Source: Allosediminivita pacifica (GTDB taxonomy: Bacteria > Pseudomonadota > Alphaproteobacteria > Rhodobacterales > Rhodobacteraceae). Taken from it: a stretch of 64,000 nucleotides of DNA. Below are positions 46,451 through 57,468 of the stretch, piece by piece. Every line of letters begins with the position of its first letter. The stretch's first letter is position 1. The notes below the pieces were generated by a model. That model was not told where the DNA came from. It did not search any database and worked only from the letters and a program-made list of their open reading frames with translations. A program made the translations under genes and the position numbers. The DNA is taken from NCBI RefSeq assembly GCF_003054175.1, contig NZ_QBKN01000023.1:1-64000 (forward strand). Direction: 5' to 3'.

Positions 46451-46637
46451 TCACTTGCCGTCCAAGCTGGGGATTACCTTGACTTCCTGCCCGGGCGTGA
46501 AGCTTGGGCTTCCGTCGACGCGGATGAGGGGCCCATCGCGGGGCTCTCGAGGTGGACGATGGGGTCGGCGCCGCACCGTTGGACGTAGCGCACCTGGCCG
46601 GTCCACGCCCGAACGCCCATCATTGCAGCTTTCACTC
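46451..46637 (-). pseudogene. C-terminal remnant of a sugar ABC ATPase
   Basis: Two frames join near 46532 to read WTGQVRYVQRCGADPIVHLE then PLIRVDGSPSFTPGQEVKV. This resembles the TOBE domain at the end of UgpC/MalK-type ATPases. The nucleotide-binding part is absent and a frameshift divides the piece. It is a weak but continuous match. The rest of the gap to 46850 shows nothing I recognise. Confidence 0.4.
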
Positions 46638-46850
46638 AGGTCCAGGCGCAGCAGCCGGGGACAAGCCGGGGAACCGAAGGTCACCCTCTTCCGCTCACCG
46701 CTCACAGCACAGTACTCGCAACGGCCCACCCGCACCGGAGGGCCTTTCCAACAGCACGCCTGCGCCAGCCGTTTCGAAAGCAGGAGCCTTCATCTGAGGG
46801 CTTTATGTTCCGACACAGAAAAGGAAATGCCTACCCTTCGGCCCTGGAGC

Positions 46851-48134
46851 CTAGAAGCCACTGACCGCCGGCAACCAGGTCGAGAGGACCGGCACGAACG
46901 TGATGAGCAGCAGGGCCGTGGCGAGCGCGATGAAGAAGGGAGGCATCTCGCCGATCAATGTCGAGGGCCGGAGTTTCACCGCCGAGGAGACTACAAAGAT
47001 CAGACTGCCCACCGGTGGCGTCGTGAGGCCGATCGTCAGGTTGACGATCACGATGATCGCAAAGTGATCGGGGTCGATGCCCAGCGCCAAGCTGATCGGG
47101 GCAAGGATCGGCACGAGGATCATCACGCCGGGCAGCGGGTCCATGAACAGGCCGAAGGCCAGCAGCAGTACGTTCACCGCCAGCAGGAAAACCACGGGCG
47201 ACAGGTCCCAGGCGATGATTGTCTCGGCCAAGAACTGCGGGATCCCCTCGATGATCAGGATCCAGGCAAAGGCACGCGCGGCGCCGAGGATCAGCAGCAC
47301 CGCCCCGGCGATCAGCGCGGCCCGCAGGATGGTTTCCGGCAGGTCCCGAAGCTTAATCGAACGGTAGACGAACATGCCCACGAAAAGCGCGTAGAAAACC
47401 GCGATGACCGACGCCTCGGTCGGCGTGAAGATCCCGAAGCGAATTCCGCCGACGATCAGCACGATCAGCAGAAGCGCCGGAAGCGCATGCACGGCGATGC
47501 GCCCGATCTCGGCCAGCGGCGGCATCGGCGCGCCGGAGGCATAACCCCGGATCCGGCTCACGCGGGCGTTGGCCACAAGAACCAGGACAGTGATCAGCAC
47601 GCCGGGAAGGACCCCCGCCATGAAGAGCGATCCGACCGAAACCTGCTGATCCTGCATGGCATAGATGATCATGGTGATCGAGGGCGGGATAATCGGCCCG
47701 ACCACCGAACTCGCGATGGTCAGCGCGCCCGCATAGGCGCGATCGTAGCCCCCGCGTTCCATCATGCGGATCATCATGGAGCCCGGGCCGGCCGCATCGG
47801 CCAGCGCACTGCCCGAGATTCCCGCGAACATGGCCGAACTCACCACGTTGGCATGCCCAAGGCCGCCCTTGTGGTGCCCGACCAGTGCCTGCGCCAGCCG
47901 CAGCACGGCCAGCGTGACGGCGCCTGCGGTCATGATCTCGGCCGCGAGAATGAAGAAGGGGACGGCCAGCAGCGGAAAGCTGTCGAGCCCCGAGAACATC
48001 TCTTTCACGACAACGATGTTGGGATAGCTCGAGGCGAGGCTCAGCGCCGCAAAGACGGAAATCGCCATGGCGAAGGCCACGGGCAGGCCGAGCGCCAGCA
48101 AGATGAAGAGCGCGGGAAACAGGATCTCAGCCAT
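46851..48134 (-). CDS. dctM: TRAP transporter large permease, DctM type
   Basis: 427 residues, about 12 membrane helices. It has LALGLPVAFAMAISVFAAL at the start and the GISGSALADAAGPGSMMIRM stretch typical of DctM. It carries the substrate with a sodium gradient. It overlaps the DctQ gene by eight bases. It closes the operon dctP, dctQ, dctM. Confidence 0.92.
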   Translation of the reverse strand: MAEILFPALFILLALGLPVAFAMAISVFAALSLASSYPNIVVVKEMFSGLDSFPLLAVPFFILAAEIMTAGAVTLAVLRLAQALVGHHKGGLGHANVVSSAMFAGISGSALADAAGPGSMMIRMMERGGYDRAYAGALTIASSVVGPIIPPSITMIIYAMQDQQVSVGSLFMAGVLPGVLITVLVLVANARVSRIRGYASGAPMPPLAEIGRIAVHALPALLLIVLIVGGIRFGIFTPTEASVIAVFYALFVGMFVYRSIKLRDLPETILRAALIAGAVLLILGAARAFAWILIIEGIPQFLAETIIAWDLSPVVFLLAVNVLLLAFGLFMDPLPGVMILVPILAPISLALGIDPDHFAIIVIVNLTIGLTTPPVGSLIFVVSSAVKLRPSTLIGEMPPFFIALATALLLITFVPVLSTWLPAVSGF

Positions 48135-48651
48135 GGGCGCCCTCGCGGACCGCGATGTCGCTTTCGCCCGAACCGTCGTCCTTGTAGGTGCCCGCCCTGA
48201 TGAAATCGCGCGCGATCAGAAGCAGGTGTAGGACAAGCAGGGAAAAGCCCACGGGCATGGCCGCGTATACATAGCTGAAGGGCAGCCGCATGGCGGGTGT
48301 GGACTGGTACTGCATCCTCTGGGCGTATTCGATTCCGACCGAGACCATGAAGCAGAAGAAGGCGAGCAGCCCCAGCACGAGGGCAGCCCGCAAAAGCTTC
48401 TGCCCCGCGCCGGGAAGGGCATCCTGCAGATTGGTGATGGCCACGTGGCCGCCGACGCGCAGCGCAAGTCCCGCGCCCCCGAAGGTCATCCAGATCATCA
48501 GGTACCGTGCAGCCTCGTCAGCCCAGGGCAGCGAATGCCCGGTGGCAAAGCGCAGGGTGATGTTGGCGCCGACGATCAGCGGCATGGCCCCGAGGATCAG
48601 GATCAGGAACCAGCCGTTCGCGCTGACAAATATCTTTTCGAGCCGCTTCAC
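48127..48651 (-). CDS. dctQ: TRAP transporter small permease, DctQ type
   Basis: 174 residues with four membrane helices and the WADEAARYLMIWMTFGGA pattern of DctQ. It pairs with DctM. A GC-rich stem-loop separates it from the dctP gene. Confidence 0.88.
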   Translation of the reverse strand: MKRLEKIFVSANGWFLILILGAMPLIVGANITLRFATGHSLPWADEAARYLMIWMTFGGAGLALRVGGHVAITNLQDALPGAGQKLLRAALVLGLLAFFCFMVSVGIEYAQRMQYQSTPAMRLPFSYVYAAMPVGFSLLVLHLLLIARDFIRAGTYKDDGSGESDIAVREGAHG

Positions 48652-48668
48652 GCTCGCCTCCGGAAGGT

Positions 48669-48690
48669 GCCGGCGCCCTTGGGCGCCGGC
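48669..48690. other. Intergenic stem-loop between dctP and dctQ
   Basis: GCCGGCGCCC and GGGCGCCGGC are exact inverted repeats around two bases. No T run follows, so it is more likely a partial terminator or an mRNA-stabilising hairpin that keeps the binding protein more abundant than the permeases. Confidence 0.6.
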
Positions 48691-48696
48691 GCTGTA

Positions 48697-49677
48697 TCAT
48701 TTGAAGTTGACGATGGAATCCACGAGCTCCTGACCATAGGTCTCGTAGTAGCCCTCGTAGGCCGATGCGATATCCTCCTGGAAGGCCGCCTTCTGCTCCG
48801 CGGAGAGTTCGTTGACCTCCATGCCGCGTTCCTTGAGCGTCTCGACACCTGTGGTCTCGACCTCGTCCACGAAGCCGCGCATCGCCTGGGCCGCTTCCTT
48901 GCCTGCTTTCTCGAAGGCCGCTTTCTGATCGTCGTCGAGGCTTTCCCAGAACGGCTTGGATACAAGCAGCATCGCCGGCGAATAGACGTGGCCCGAAAGC
49001 GTCAGGTATTGCTGCACCTCGTCGAGCTTGACCGACACGATCACCGAAAGCGGGTTTTCCTGCCCGTCGATGACGCCCTGCTGAAGCGAGGAGATCACCT
49101 CAGGCCAAGCCATCGGGGTGGGCGCGGCGCCCATGGCGTTGAAGGCAGCAAGGTGGACCGGGTTTTCCATCGTGCGGATCTTGAGGCCCTGAACGTCCTC
49201 GGGCGTCTCGATGGGATTGCGGTTGTTGGTGATGTGGCGGAAGCCCTGCTCCCCCCAGGCGAGACCATGCAGGCCAACGTCGTCGAACCGGCCAAGGATC
49301 TCCTGCCCGATATCGCCGTCAAGCACCGCGCGCGCGTGTTCGAGATCGCGGAACAGGAACGGAATGTCAAAGACGCCGGTGGCCGGCACGAAGTTCGCCA
49401 GCGTGCCCGACGACACGATGGTCGCCTCGATCGTGCCGATCTGCAGGCCTTCAATCACCTCGCGCTCACCGCCCAGACCGGAGGACGGGAAGTGGTTGAA
49501 TTCGAAGTCACCGCCGGTTTCGGCCTTCACGACCTCTTCGAAGGTCTTTGCGGCGACGCCATAGTGGCTGTCGGGCGCAAGGGCATAGCCGATCTTCACT
49601 TCGGTCTGCGCGTATGCCGGCAGGGCGAGTGCAGCAAGCGAGCCGGCAGCCGCCAGCCCACGAATAACGAATGTCAT
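48697..49677 (-). CDS. dctP: TRAP transporter solute-binding protein, DctP type
   Basis: 326 residues with a signal peptide ending PAYA. The core has KIGYALAPDSHYGVAAKTF, then LKIRTMENPVHLAAFNAMGA, which contains the conserved carboxylate-binding arginine. The ligand should be an organic or sugar acid. It leads the TRAP operon and has GGAGG before ATG 49677. The pathway genes upstream suggest a sugar acid. Confidence 0.9.
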   Translation of the reverse strand: MTFVIRGLAAAGSLAALALPAYAQTEVKIGYALAPDSHYGVAAKTFEEVVKAETGGDFEFNHFPSSGLGGEREVIEGLQIGTIEATIVSSGTLANFVPATGVFDIPFLFRDLEHARAVLDGDIGQEILGRFDDVGLHGLAWGEQGFRHITNNRNPIETPEDVQGLKIRTMENPVHLAAFNAMGAAPTPMAWPEVISSLQQGVIDGQENPLSVIVSVKLDEVQQYLTLSGHVYSPAMLLVSKPFWESLDDDQKAAFEKAGKEAAQAMRGFVDEVETTGVETLKERGMEVNELSAEQKAAFQEDIASAYEGYYETYGQELVDSIVNFK

Positions 49678-49764
49678 GGATTTCCTCCCAGTGTATTCCG
49701 GTTGTTGCTACACAAGCGAGTTTTGAGTGACAACCCTGCGCACAGCCCGGAATTTGTGTCACTT

Positions 49765-50646
49765 TCAGTCGGCGGACGACTTGCGGAAGAATGTCACGAG
49801 TTCCGGCACATAGGCCGCGCCGTGGCCCCCCTCGACGCTTGCCCCAAGTGCCTTGGAAACCCCGTCCGCCACCGTCTGCTGCGCCCCGGCGGCCTCGGCC
49901 ATGGCACGGTAGTAGTCGATGTCCTTCTGCGCGTTCGCAACGGCAAAGGGCAGCGCGTCGCGGTCCTGCGCGGTGATGTAGGGCGCGAGCCGATCAAGCG
50001 CCGCACTGGCCCCGCCGCCATTGGCCAGCACCTCGACAAAAACCTGCGGGTCGATCCCGGCATCGGCCGCTTGAGCTGCGGCCTCGGCCAGCAGGGTCAT
50101 ATAGCCGACCGAGACGTAATTGTGGAGCAGCTTCATCCGGTGGCCGTGGCCGAGCGGCCCCACGTGCGACACCGCCTCGGTAAAGGAGGCCAGCACCGGG
50201 CGGATCTTCTCCAGCGTTGCGGCCTCACCACCGACGAGCAGATTGAGCGTGCCTTCGTGGGCGTGCTTGGCCGTGCGGGTCATCGGCGCGTCGAGGTAGT
50301 CGCCCCCTGCCTCGCGGACCAGTGCTCCCATCCGCAGGGTCGACTCGGGCAGCGCGGTGGAGCAGTCGACCACCACCGTGCCCGGGCGCAGCGCGCCCGC
50401 GAGGCCGTTTTCCCCCGCGACGATGGCTTCGACCTGCGGCGACCCGGTCACGCAGAGGATGATCACATCCGCGACCTGCGCGATCTCGGCCGGCGTGCCG
50501 AGCGGCTTGCCACCAAGCCCCTCGATTTCGTCGACCGGCTGGTTGCCGGGGTGATCGAGGAAGCTCAGCGCGAAGCCGCCGCGCGACAGGACATTGCGGG
50601 CGATGCCGTGGCCCATGAGGCCCACACCGATGATACCGACGTGCAT
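49765..50646 (-). CDS. Beta-hydroxyacid dehydrogenase (3-hydroxyisobutyrate type)
   Basis: 293 residues. The Rossmann motif is GIIGVGLMGHGIARN; the catalytic lysine lies in HRMKLLHNYVSVG. The family includes tartronate-semialdehyde reductase and 3-hydroxyisobutyrate dehydrogenase. It follows the aldehyde dehydrogenase gene on the same strand. In a sugar-acid group, reduction of tartronate semialdehyde or oxidation of a 3-hydroxy acid is possible; the substrate is not settled. Confidence 0.85.
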   Translation of the reverse strand: MHVGIIGVGLMGHGIARNVLSRGGFALSFLDHPGNQPVDEIEGLGGKPLGTPAEIAQVADVIILCVTGSPQVEAIVAGENGLAGALRPGTVVVDCSTALPESTLRMGALVREAGGDYLDAPMTRTAKHAHEGTLNLLVGGEAATLEKIRPVLASFTEAVSHVGPLGHGHRMKLLHNYVSVGYMTLLAEAAAQAADAGIDPQVFVEVLANGGGASAALDRLAPYITAQDRDALPFAVANAQKDIDYYRAMAEAAGAQQTVADGVSKALGASVEGGHGAAYVPELVTFFRKSSAD

Positions 50647-50685
50647 TTCAGGTCTCCTTGCGCCGTGGCGCGGTCTTGGAAGGAC

Positions 50686-50714
50686 GCCCCCTGCCCTTCA
50701 AGGGTGTCAGGGGC
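50686..50714. other. Intergenic stem-loop between two dehydrogenase genes
   Basis: GCCCCCTG with CAGGGGC, plus inner CCCT with AGGG, can fold into an imperfect hairpin. It sits 6 bp past the aldehyde dehydrogenase stop and has no T run. It may moderate read-through into the next gene. Confidence 0.45.
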
Positions 50715-50720
50715 AGCGGA

Positions 50721-52208
50721 TCAATCGGCGTTGATCCAGATCGCCTTGGTGTCGAGGTATTCTTCCATGTGCTCGGTCCCGCCCTCGCGGCCGTAGCCCG
50801 ACATCTTGACCCCGCCGAACGGCACCGCCGGGTCGATGGCGTGATACATGTTCACCCAGACAGAGCCCGCCTTGATCCGGTTGGCCAGCTTGTGCGCCGT
50901 GCCAAGGTGAGTCGTGAAGATCCCCGCGGCCAGACCGTAGGGCGTGGCATTGGCGCGGGTCACCACCTCGTCGAGCGTGTCAAAGGGCAAGGCCGAAATG
51001 ACCGGCCCGAAGATCTCTTCTCGGGCGATGGACATCTCGTCCGTGACGCCACCGAAGACCGTCGGATGGAAGAAGTGCCCCTCGTCGAGCCCTGTGCCGG
51101 TGGCCCGGCCGCCGCCCGTCACGATTTCGGCGCCCTCTGCCGGCCCGGCCGAGAGATACCCTTGGATGCGTTCCGCCTGGCGGGCCGAGATGATAGGGCC
51201 GATGTCCGTATCGGGGTCGACACCATGACCGATCTTCAGACCGGCGGCGTAGTCGGCGACCCGTTGCACGAACTCGTCATGAATCTCGCGCGCCACGAAA
51301 AGCCGCGATCCCGCGATGCAGATCTGCCCCGAGTTCGCGAAGACCGACATCGCCGCGACGGGTACGGCCTTGTCCATGTCCGCGTCGCGACAGACGATCA
51401 CCGGGGATTTCCCTCCAAGCTCGAGCGAGACACGCTTGAGATTGCCGGTCGCGGCGCGTGCGATGGCCTGCCCGGTCGCGGTCGACCCCGTAAAGACGAT
51501 CTTGTCGACGCCGGGATGTTCGGCCAGCGCGGCGCCCGCCTCGGCCCCCGTGCCGGTCACGATGTTCAGGACGCCCTCCGGCAGCCCTGCCTCCTGCATG
51601 AGTCGCGCGATCATCAGCACGGTCAGCGAGGCTTCTTCTGAAGGTTTGAGAACCACGGTACATCCGGTGGCAATGGCCGGTGCGATCTTCCACACCGAAC
51701 CGGCGATGGGCGCGTTCCAGGGAATGATCGCCCCCACGACGCCAATGGGTTCGCGCATGGTCGAGGAATAGATCTCGCCGGGGAAGGAGTTCGGGATCGT
51801 CTGGCCGTGGATGCTGACCGCCTGCCCCGCGTAGAAGCGCAGCATGCCAAGGACGCGACGGGAGTTGCCCAGCGTTCGCTGGATCGGCATCCCCATGTCG
51901 AGCGTGTCCGAAAGACAGAGATCCTCCCATTCGGCCTCGAACCGCTCGGCGATACGCAGCAGAAGCGCCTGCCGCTCAAAGGGCGTCCATTTTGCCCAAG
52001 GCCCCTCGAAGGTCTTGCGCGCCGCGGCAACCGCCGCGTCGATGTCGGCGGCATCACCCTGCGGAACGGTGGCAAGTAGCGATCCATCGGCGGGGTTGGT
52101 GGCGTTCATGGTCTGACCCGACCGGGCCTCAACCCAGTTCCCACCGATAAACATCGGACGGAACGACCCGTCATAAAGCTCTGCCGCGGATGTCTTCCAA
52201 TCTTTCAT
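50721..52208 (-). CDS. NAD(P)-dependent aldehyde dehydrogenase
   Basis: 495 residues. Catalytic residues are in LELGGKSP (glutamate) and NSGQICIAGSRLFV (cysteine). The N-terminal FIGGNWVEARSG and the FGGVKMSGYGREGG ending are standard. Because KdgD across the divergent gap makes 2-oxoglutarate semialdehyde, this enzyme is a good candidate to oxidise it to 2-oxoglutarate; other aldehydes remain possible. It is transcribed with the dehydrogenase and probably towards the TRAP genes. Confidence 0.9.
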   Translation of the reverse strand: MKDWKTSAAELYDGSFRPMFIGGNWVEARSGQTMNATNPADGSLLATVPQGDAADIDAAVAAARKTFEGPWAKWTPFERQALLLRIAERFEAEWEDLCLSDTLDMGMPIQRTLGNSRRVLGMLRFYAGQAVSIHGQTIPNSFPGEIYSSTMREPIGVVGAIIPWNAPIAGSVWKIAPAIATGCTVVLKPSEEASLTVLMIARLMQEAGLPEGVLNIVTGTGAEAGAALAEHPGVDKIVFTGSTATGQAIARAATGNLKRVSLELGGKSPVIVCRDADMDKAVPVAAMSVFANSGQICIAGSRLFVAREIHDEFVQRVADYAAGLKIGHGVDPDTDIGPIISARQAERIQGYLSAGPAEGAEIVTGGGRATGTGLDEGHFFHPTVFGGVTDEMSIAREEIFGPVISALPFDTLDEVVTRANATPYGLAAGIFTTHLGTAHKLANRIKAGSVWVNMYHAIDPAVPFGGVKMSGYGREGGTEHMEEYLDTKAIWINAD

Positions 52209-52582
52209 GTCACCCTCCCACCTGCGCGATCCTGCCAGTCGGCGCTTCCATGCCCCGAGCCGCGCAGGGACGCAACCTGATCAGATGACACCGCCGCATG
52301 ATCCTCCCGGAGCACGGCAACTGTCGCATTGCCCCCGAAGCGAGAACTGTGATGCCCTCCACCCCGGGGACCACACGGCGGCACGGCGGGCCTTCAGCGT
52401 TACCGAGGTGGAAGGAGACCGGAAGCAACTAACACCCTACCTCACGGGTGCGTGCCGATGCTGCCCGGAGCATAGTCGGGACAGGCACATTCTCATCACT
52501 GAGCCACGCGAGGCCTGGTCAGGACCCGCCGCGCGATCCGCAACTCTCACCCAAGGTCGACAACGACGTTGCTGAGCAGCGC
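52209..52582. other. 374-bp gap between the cupin and aldehyde dehydrogenase genes
   Basis: Both genes run on the minus strand, so this could hold a second promoter. No protein-like frame, terminator with a T run or TCATATGA motif is present. Confidence 0.4.
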
Positions 52583-52903
52583 TCAGAGGAAGTCGTCGCG
52601 GCGAGGTGAGAAGGTGTCGATCAGCTCACCGCTTTCCAGGCACACACATCCGTGGCGTGCCCCCGAAGGAATGACAAAACTGTCGCCGGGCCCGACGTCG
52701 AAAGTCTCGTTCTCGACGGTAAAGCGGAAGCGACCAGTGCGGACATACGTCGATTGAACATGAGGATGGTCGTGAAGCTTGCCTTCGGCATCGACCTCGA
52801 AGCGGAAGGAAACGACCATCAACGCGGCGTTCTGGCTTAGCACCTGCCGGGTGACGCCCGGATCCGGATTCGCCTCGGGATAGGTTTGCAACAAGTCGGT
52901 CAT
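52583..52903 (-). CDS. Small cupin-domain protein
   Basis: 106 residues, a single cupin barrel. Motif 1 is HDHPHVQSTYVRTGRF and motif 2 GDSFVIPSGARHGC; the histidines could bind a metal. ATG 52903 follows AGAGGGG; the frame further upstream covers the operator. Single cupins in uronate loci often act as sugar isomerases or KdgF-type enzymes that linearise unsaturated uronates; that role is possible here. It diverges from kdgD. Confidence 0.75.
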   Translation of the reverse strand: MTDLLQTYPEANPDPGVTRQVLSQNAALMVVSFRFEVDAEGKLHDHPHVQSTYVRTGRFRFTVENETFDVGPGDSFVIPSGARHGCVCLESGELIDTFSPRRDDFL

Positions 52904-52944
52904 GCGGTCCCCTCTGCGCGAGGCGAAACCAGCTTCACCTCGCC

Positions 52945-52979
52945 TCATCATATGATGCAATCCGTAAGTCATCATATGA
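52945..52979. promoter_or_regulatory. Paired TCATCATATGA operator between cupin and kdgD
   Basis: TCATCATATGA occurs at 52945-52955 and 52969-52979, so centres are 24 bp apart. The first copy extends to the 12-bp palindrome CATCATATGATG. The core TCATATGA recurs at 61912-61919 near the GntR gene. It lies in the divergent gap and could control both directions. The FadR-type protein at 61929-62651 is the likely binder. Confidence 0.6.
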
Positions 52980-55095
<2,116 letters not shown>

Positions 55096-55099
<4 letters not shown>

Positions 55100-55749
55100 A
55101 GACTGTACTCGCCTACGGTGACAGCCTGACTTGGGGCGCCGATCCCGTCACGACGCTGCGCCACCCCTACGAGGATCTTTGGCCCTCGGTGCTCGAGGCG
55201 GGCCTGTCCGGCGAGGTGCGCGTCCTTCAGGACGGCGTCGGTGGTCGGACCACCTGTCACGACGACCACAGCGGGCCGTCCTGCCGCAACTCCGTGAAGA
55301 GCCTGCCCATCGCCCTTGCAGCGCACATGCCGCTGGATCTCGTGATCCTCATGCTGGGCACCAATGACCTGAAACCGATGCATGGGGCCACGGCCACCAG
55401 CGCACAGGCCGGGACGCGCAGGCTCGTGCAGATTATCAAGACGCAGCGCTACAAGCCCAAGGGGCATGTTCCCGATGTCTTGGTGGTCGCACCACCCCAT
55501 TGCAGGCAGCCGGTGCGACGTCAACTGGACGGTCCGAACCGGATCACTGAATCGCAGCGGTTCGGCGCGCTATACGCCGCGGTCGCCGAAGAGGAGGGGG
55601 CGCACTTCTTCGATGCCGCCACCGTGGCCAGCGCGTCGCAGGAGGACGGCGTCCATCTCCACCGCGATCAGACCCGATTGATCGGCGAGGCGCTGATCGG
55701 ACCGGTATCAGGGATACTCGGGCTTTCCCCGCCGGAACAGGCGAGGTGA
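55096..55749 (+). CDS. SGNH/GDSL hydrolase
   Basis: 217 residues, no signal peptide. Block I is AYGDSLTWGADP, block II has GGRTT, block III MLGTNDLK and block V DGVHLHRDQ, giving the Ser-Asp-His triad. Such enzymes split esters, including acetyl groups on sugars and lipids. It overlaps the dehydratase gene by four bases, so it is cytoplasmic and tied to the pathway; removal of an acyl group from the imported acid is a reasonable guess. Confidence 0.85.
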
Positions 55750-55756
55750 ATCCCGG

Positions 55757-55800
55757 CCGGCATCCGCCGGAGCGAAACTACCATGCCCGCGCAAGCGGGC
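55757..55800. other. Two hairpins upstream of the dipeptide-type binding protein
   Basis: CCGGC-ATCC-GCCGG (55757-55770) is followed by GCCCGC-GCAA-GCGGGC (55785-55800), a stem with a GNRA tetraloop. The second ends 7 bases before the AGGGAGG ribosome site. They may protect the 5' end of the abundant binding-protein message after processing. Confidence 0.55.
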
Positions 55801-55819
55801 GAACCTAGGGAGGAAGACC

Positions 55820-57412
55820 ATGAAACATCTACTCGCGAGTGCCGCACTTGGCGCGCTGCTATTGGCACCGGCCTCGGTGACCATGGCCGAAACGCCGGAC
55901 GACCAGCTGGTCGTCGGCTTCAACATGAACAACGTCCTGACGCTCGATCCCGCGGCAATCACCGGCGCGGACGCGGTGCAAATCCTGAACAATGTCTACG
56001 ACACGATCGTAAGGCTGGATCCGCAAACGCGCGAACTGATCCCGTCGGTTGCGGAGAGCTGGGAGATCTCCGAGGACAACCGCTCGATCACGTTCCACAT
56101 CGACCCGGACGCAACATTCGCCTCGGGGAACCCCGTGACCGCCGAGGATGTCGCCTACAGCCTGCGCCGTCCGATCCAGTTGAACCTCGCGCAATCGACC
56201 TGGCTCGTCAGCCGCGGCTACACGGCCGACAACATTGAGGAAATGACCGAAGTCGTCGACAACAAGACGCTTCGCCTGCACCTTCCTCAGCCTGACGACC
56301 CGCGTCTCGTGATGATGACGCTGACGATCAACGGCCCCGGCTCGATCCTCGACAAGACCCTTGTCGAAGAACACGCGGAAGACGACATGGGCACCGCTTG
56401 GCTAACCAACAACTCGGCCGGCTCGGGAGCCTTCACGCTGAACCAGTGGCGCGCGAACGAATTCGTCATCCTGACCCGGAACGAGGACTACTGGGGTGAC
56501 GCCCCCGAGATGGCGCGCGTTCTGATGCGTCACCTCCCCGAAAGCCAGAGCCAGCGGCTTGCGCTCGAACAGGGGGATCTCGACATCGGCTACTCACTGG
56601 CTGCGGCAGACCTGCGCGCGCTAGAAGAGAACGAGGACATCATCGTCGAAACGGTTCCGAGCGCCGGATTCTATTACCTCGCGGTGTCGATGAAAAACGA
56701 GATCCTCGCGGACAAGAAGGTGCGAGAGGCGCTGCGTTATCTGATCGACTACGACGGCATCAACGATGCGATCATGCCTTACTTCGGCACCAAGCGTCAG
56801 GTTCCCATCAACTCCTATGCCTTTGCGGCGGCCGAGGACCCGGGCTACGAGCTGGACGTCGAGCGTGCGAAAGAGCTGCTCGCCGAGGCCGGCTACCCTG
56901 ACGGCTTCGACACGACGCTTCGCGTGATCTCGACGCAGCAGTTCATCGATAGCGCCACGGCGATCCAGGCCACGCTGAAACAGGCCGGGATCAATGCCGA
57001 AATCATCACAGGTGACGGCGGTCAGATCTATGGTGCGATGCGCTCGCGCGAGTTCGACCTTCTGGTCGGTCGGGGCGGTGGCGGCGTCAGTCCGCACCCC
57101 GACAGCAACCTGCGCGCCGTGGTCTACAACCCGGACAACTCGGACGACGCCGGCCTGACAAACTATCAGGGGTGGCGGACGAGCTTCTACGATGAAGAGC
57201 TGAACGGCATGATCGAGGATGCGCTCGTCGAAGGCGACGTCGAAACGCAACGGCAAATGTATTCCGACATCCAGAACTACATGCAGGACGCGGTAATCTC
57301 GATCCAGCCCTTCTCCGAGCGCGTCGTGACGGCGGCCTTCCAGTCCGACGTCGACGGCGTGATCGTGGATGTCTGGAGCTCTCGTTTCGAGGACGTCACG
57401 AAGGACCGCTGA
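55820..57412 (+). CDS. Dipeptide/oligopeptide-type ABC solute-binding protein
   Basis: 530 residues, family 5. The signal peptide ends VTMA. Core patterns are TLDPAAITGADAVQILNNVY, SWEISEDNRSITFHID and FASGNPVTAEDVAYSLRR. Family 5 proteins bind peptides but also sugars, opines and glycosides. The matching ATPases and permeases are on the opposite strand at 58364-61863. Its transcript ends at a strong bidirectional hairpin. Confidence 0.9.
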   Translation: MKHLLASAALGALLLAPASVTMAETPDDQLVVGFNMNNVLTLDPAAITGADAVQILNNVYDTIVRLDPQTRELIPSVAESWEISEDNRSITFHIDPDATFASGNPVTAEDVAYSLRRPIQLNLAQSTWLVSRGYTADNIEEMTEVVDNKTLRLHLPQPDDPRLVMMTLTINGPGSILDKTLVEEHAEDDMGTAWLTNNSAGSGAFTLNQWRANEFVILTRNEDYWGDAPEMARVLMRHLPESQSQRLALEQGDLDIGYSLAAADLRALEENEDIIVETVPSAGFYYLAVSMKNEILADKKVREALRYLIDYDGINDAIMPYFGTKRQVPINSYAFAAAEDPGYELDVERAKELLAEAGYPDGFDTTLRVISTQQFIDSATAIQATLKQAGINAEIITGDGGQIYGAMRSREFDLLVGRGGGGVSPHPDSNLRAVVYNPDNSDDAGLTNYQGWRTSFYDEELNGMIEDALVEGDVETQRQMYSDIQNYMQDAVISIQPFSERVVTAAFQSDVDGVIVDVWSSRFEDVTKDR

Positions 57413-57437
57413 GCAATCTAGCACAGGACTTCCGTGG

Positions 57438-57468
57438 GGGCGCGGCTTCGGCCGCGCCCTATTCTTTT
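57438..57468. terminator. Bidirectional Rho-independent terminator
   Basis: GGGCGCGGC-TTCG-GCCGCGCCC is a perfect 9-bp stem with a stable TTCG loop, followed by TATTCTTTT. It sits between the convergent binding-protein gene (stop 57412) and the alpha/beta hydrolase gene (stop 57459, inside the distal arm). T-rich sequence follows on the plus strand only. Confidence 0.8.

Noticed and set aside
46455-48200. 581-codon plus-strand open frame
   Set aside because: Antisense to dctM; very rich in Arg, Asp and His as expected for a shadow of a membrane protein gene.
48445-50796. 783-codon plus-strand open frame
   Set aside because: Antisense to dctP, dctQ and the dehydrogenase genes, which have complete family signatures and ribosome sites.
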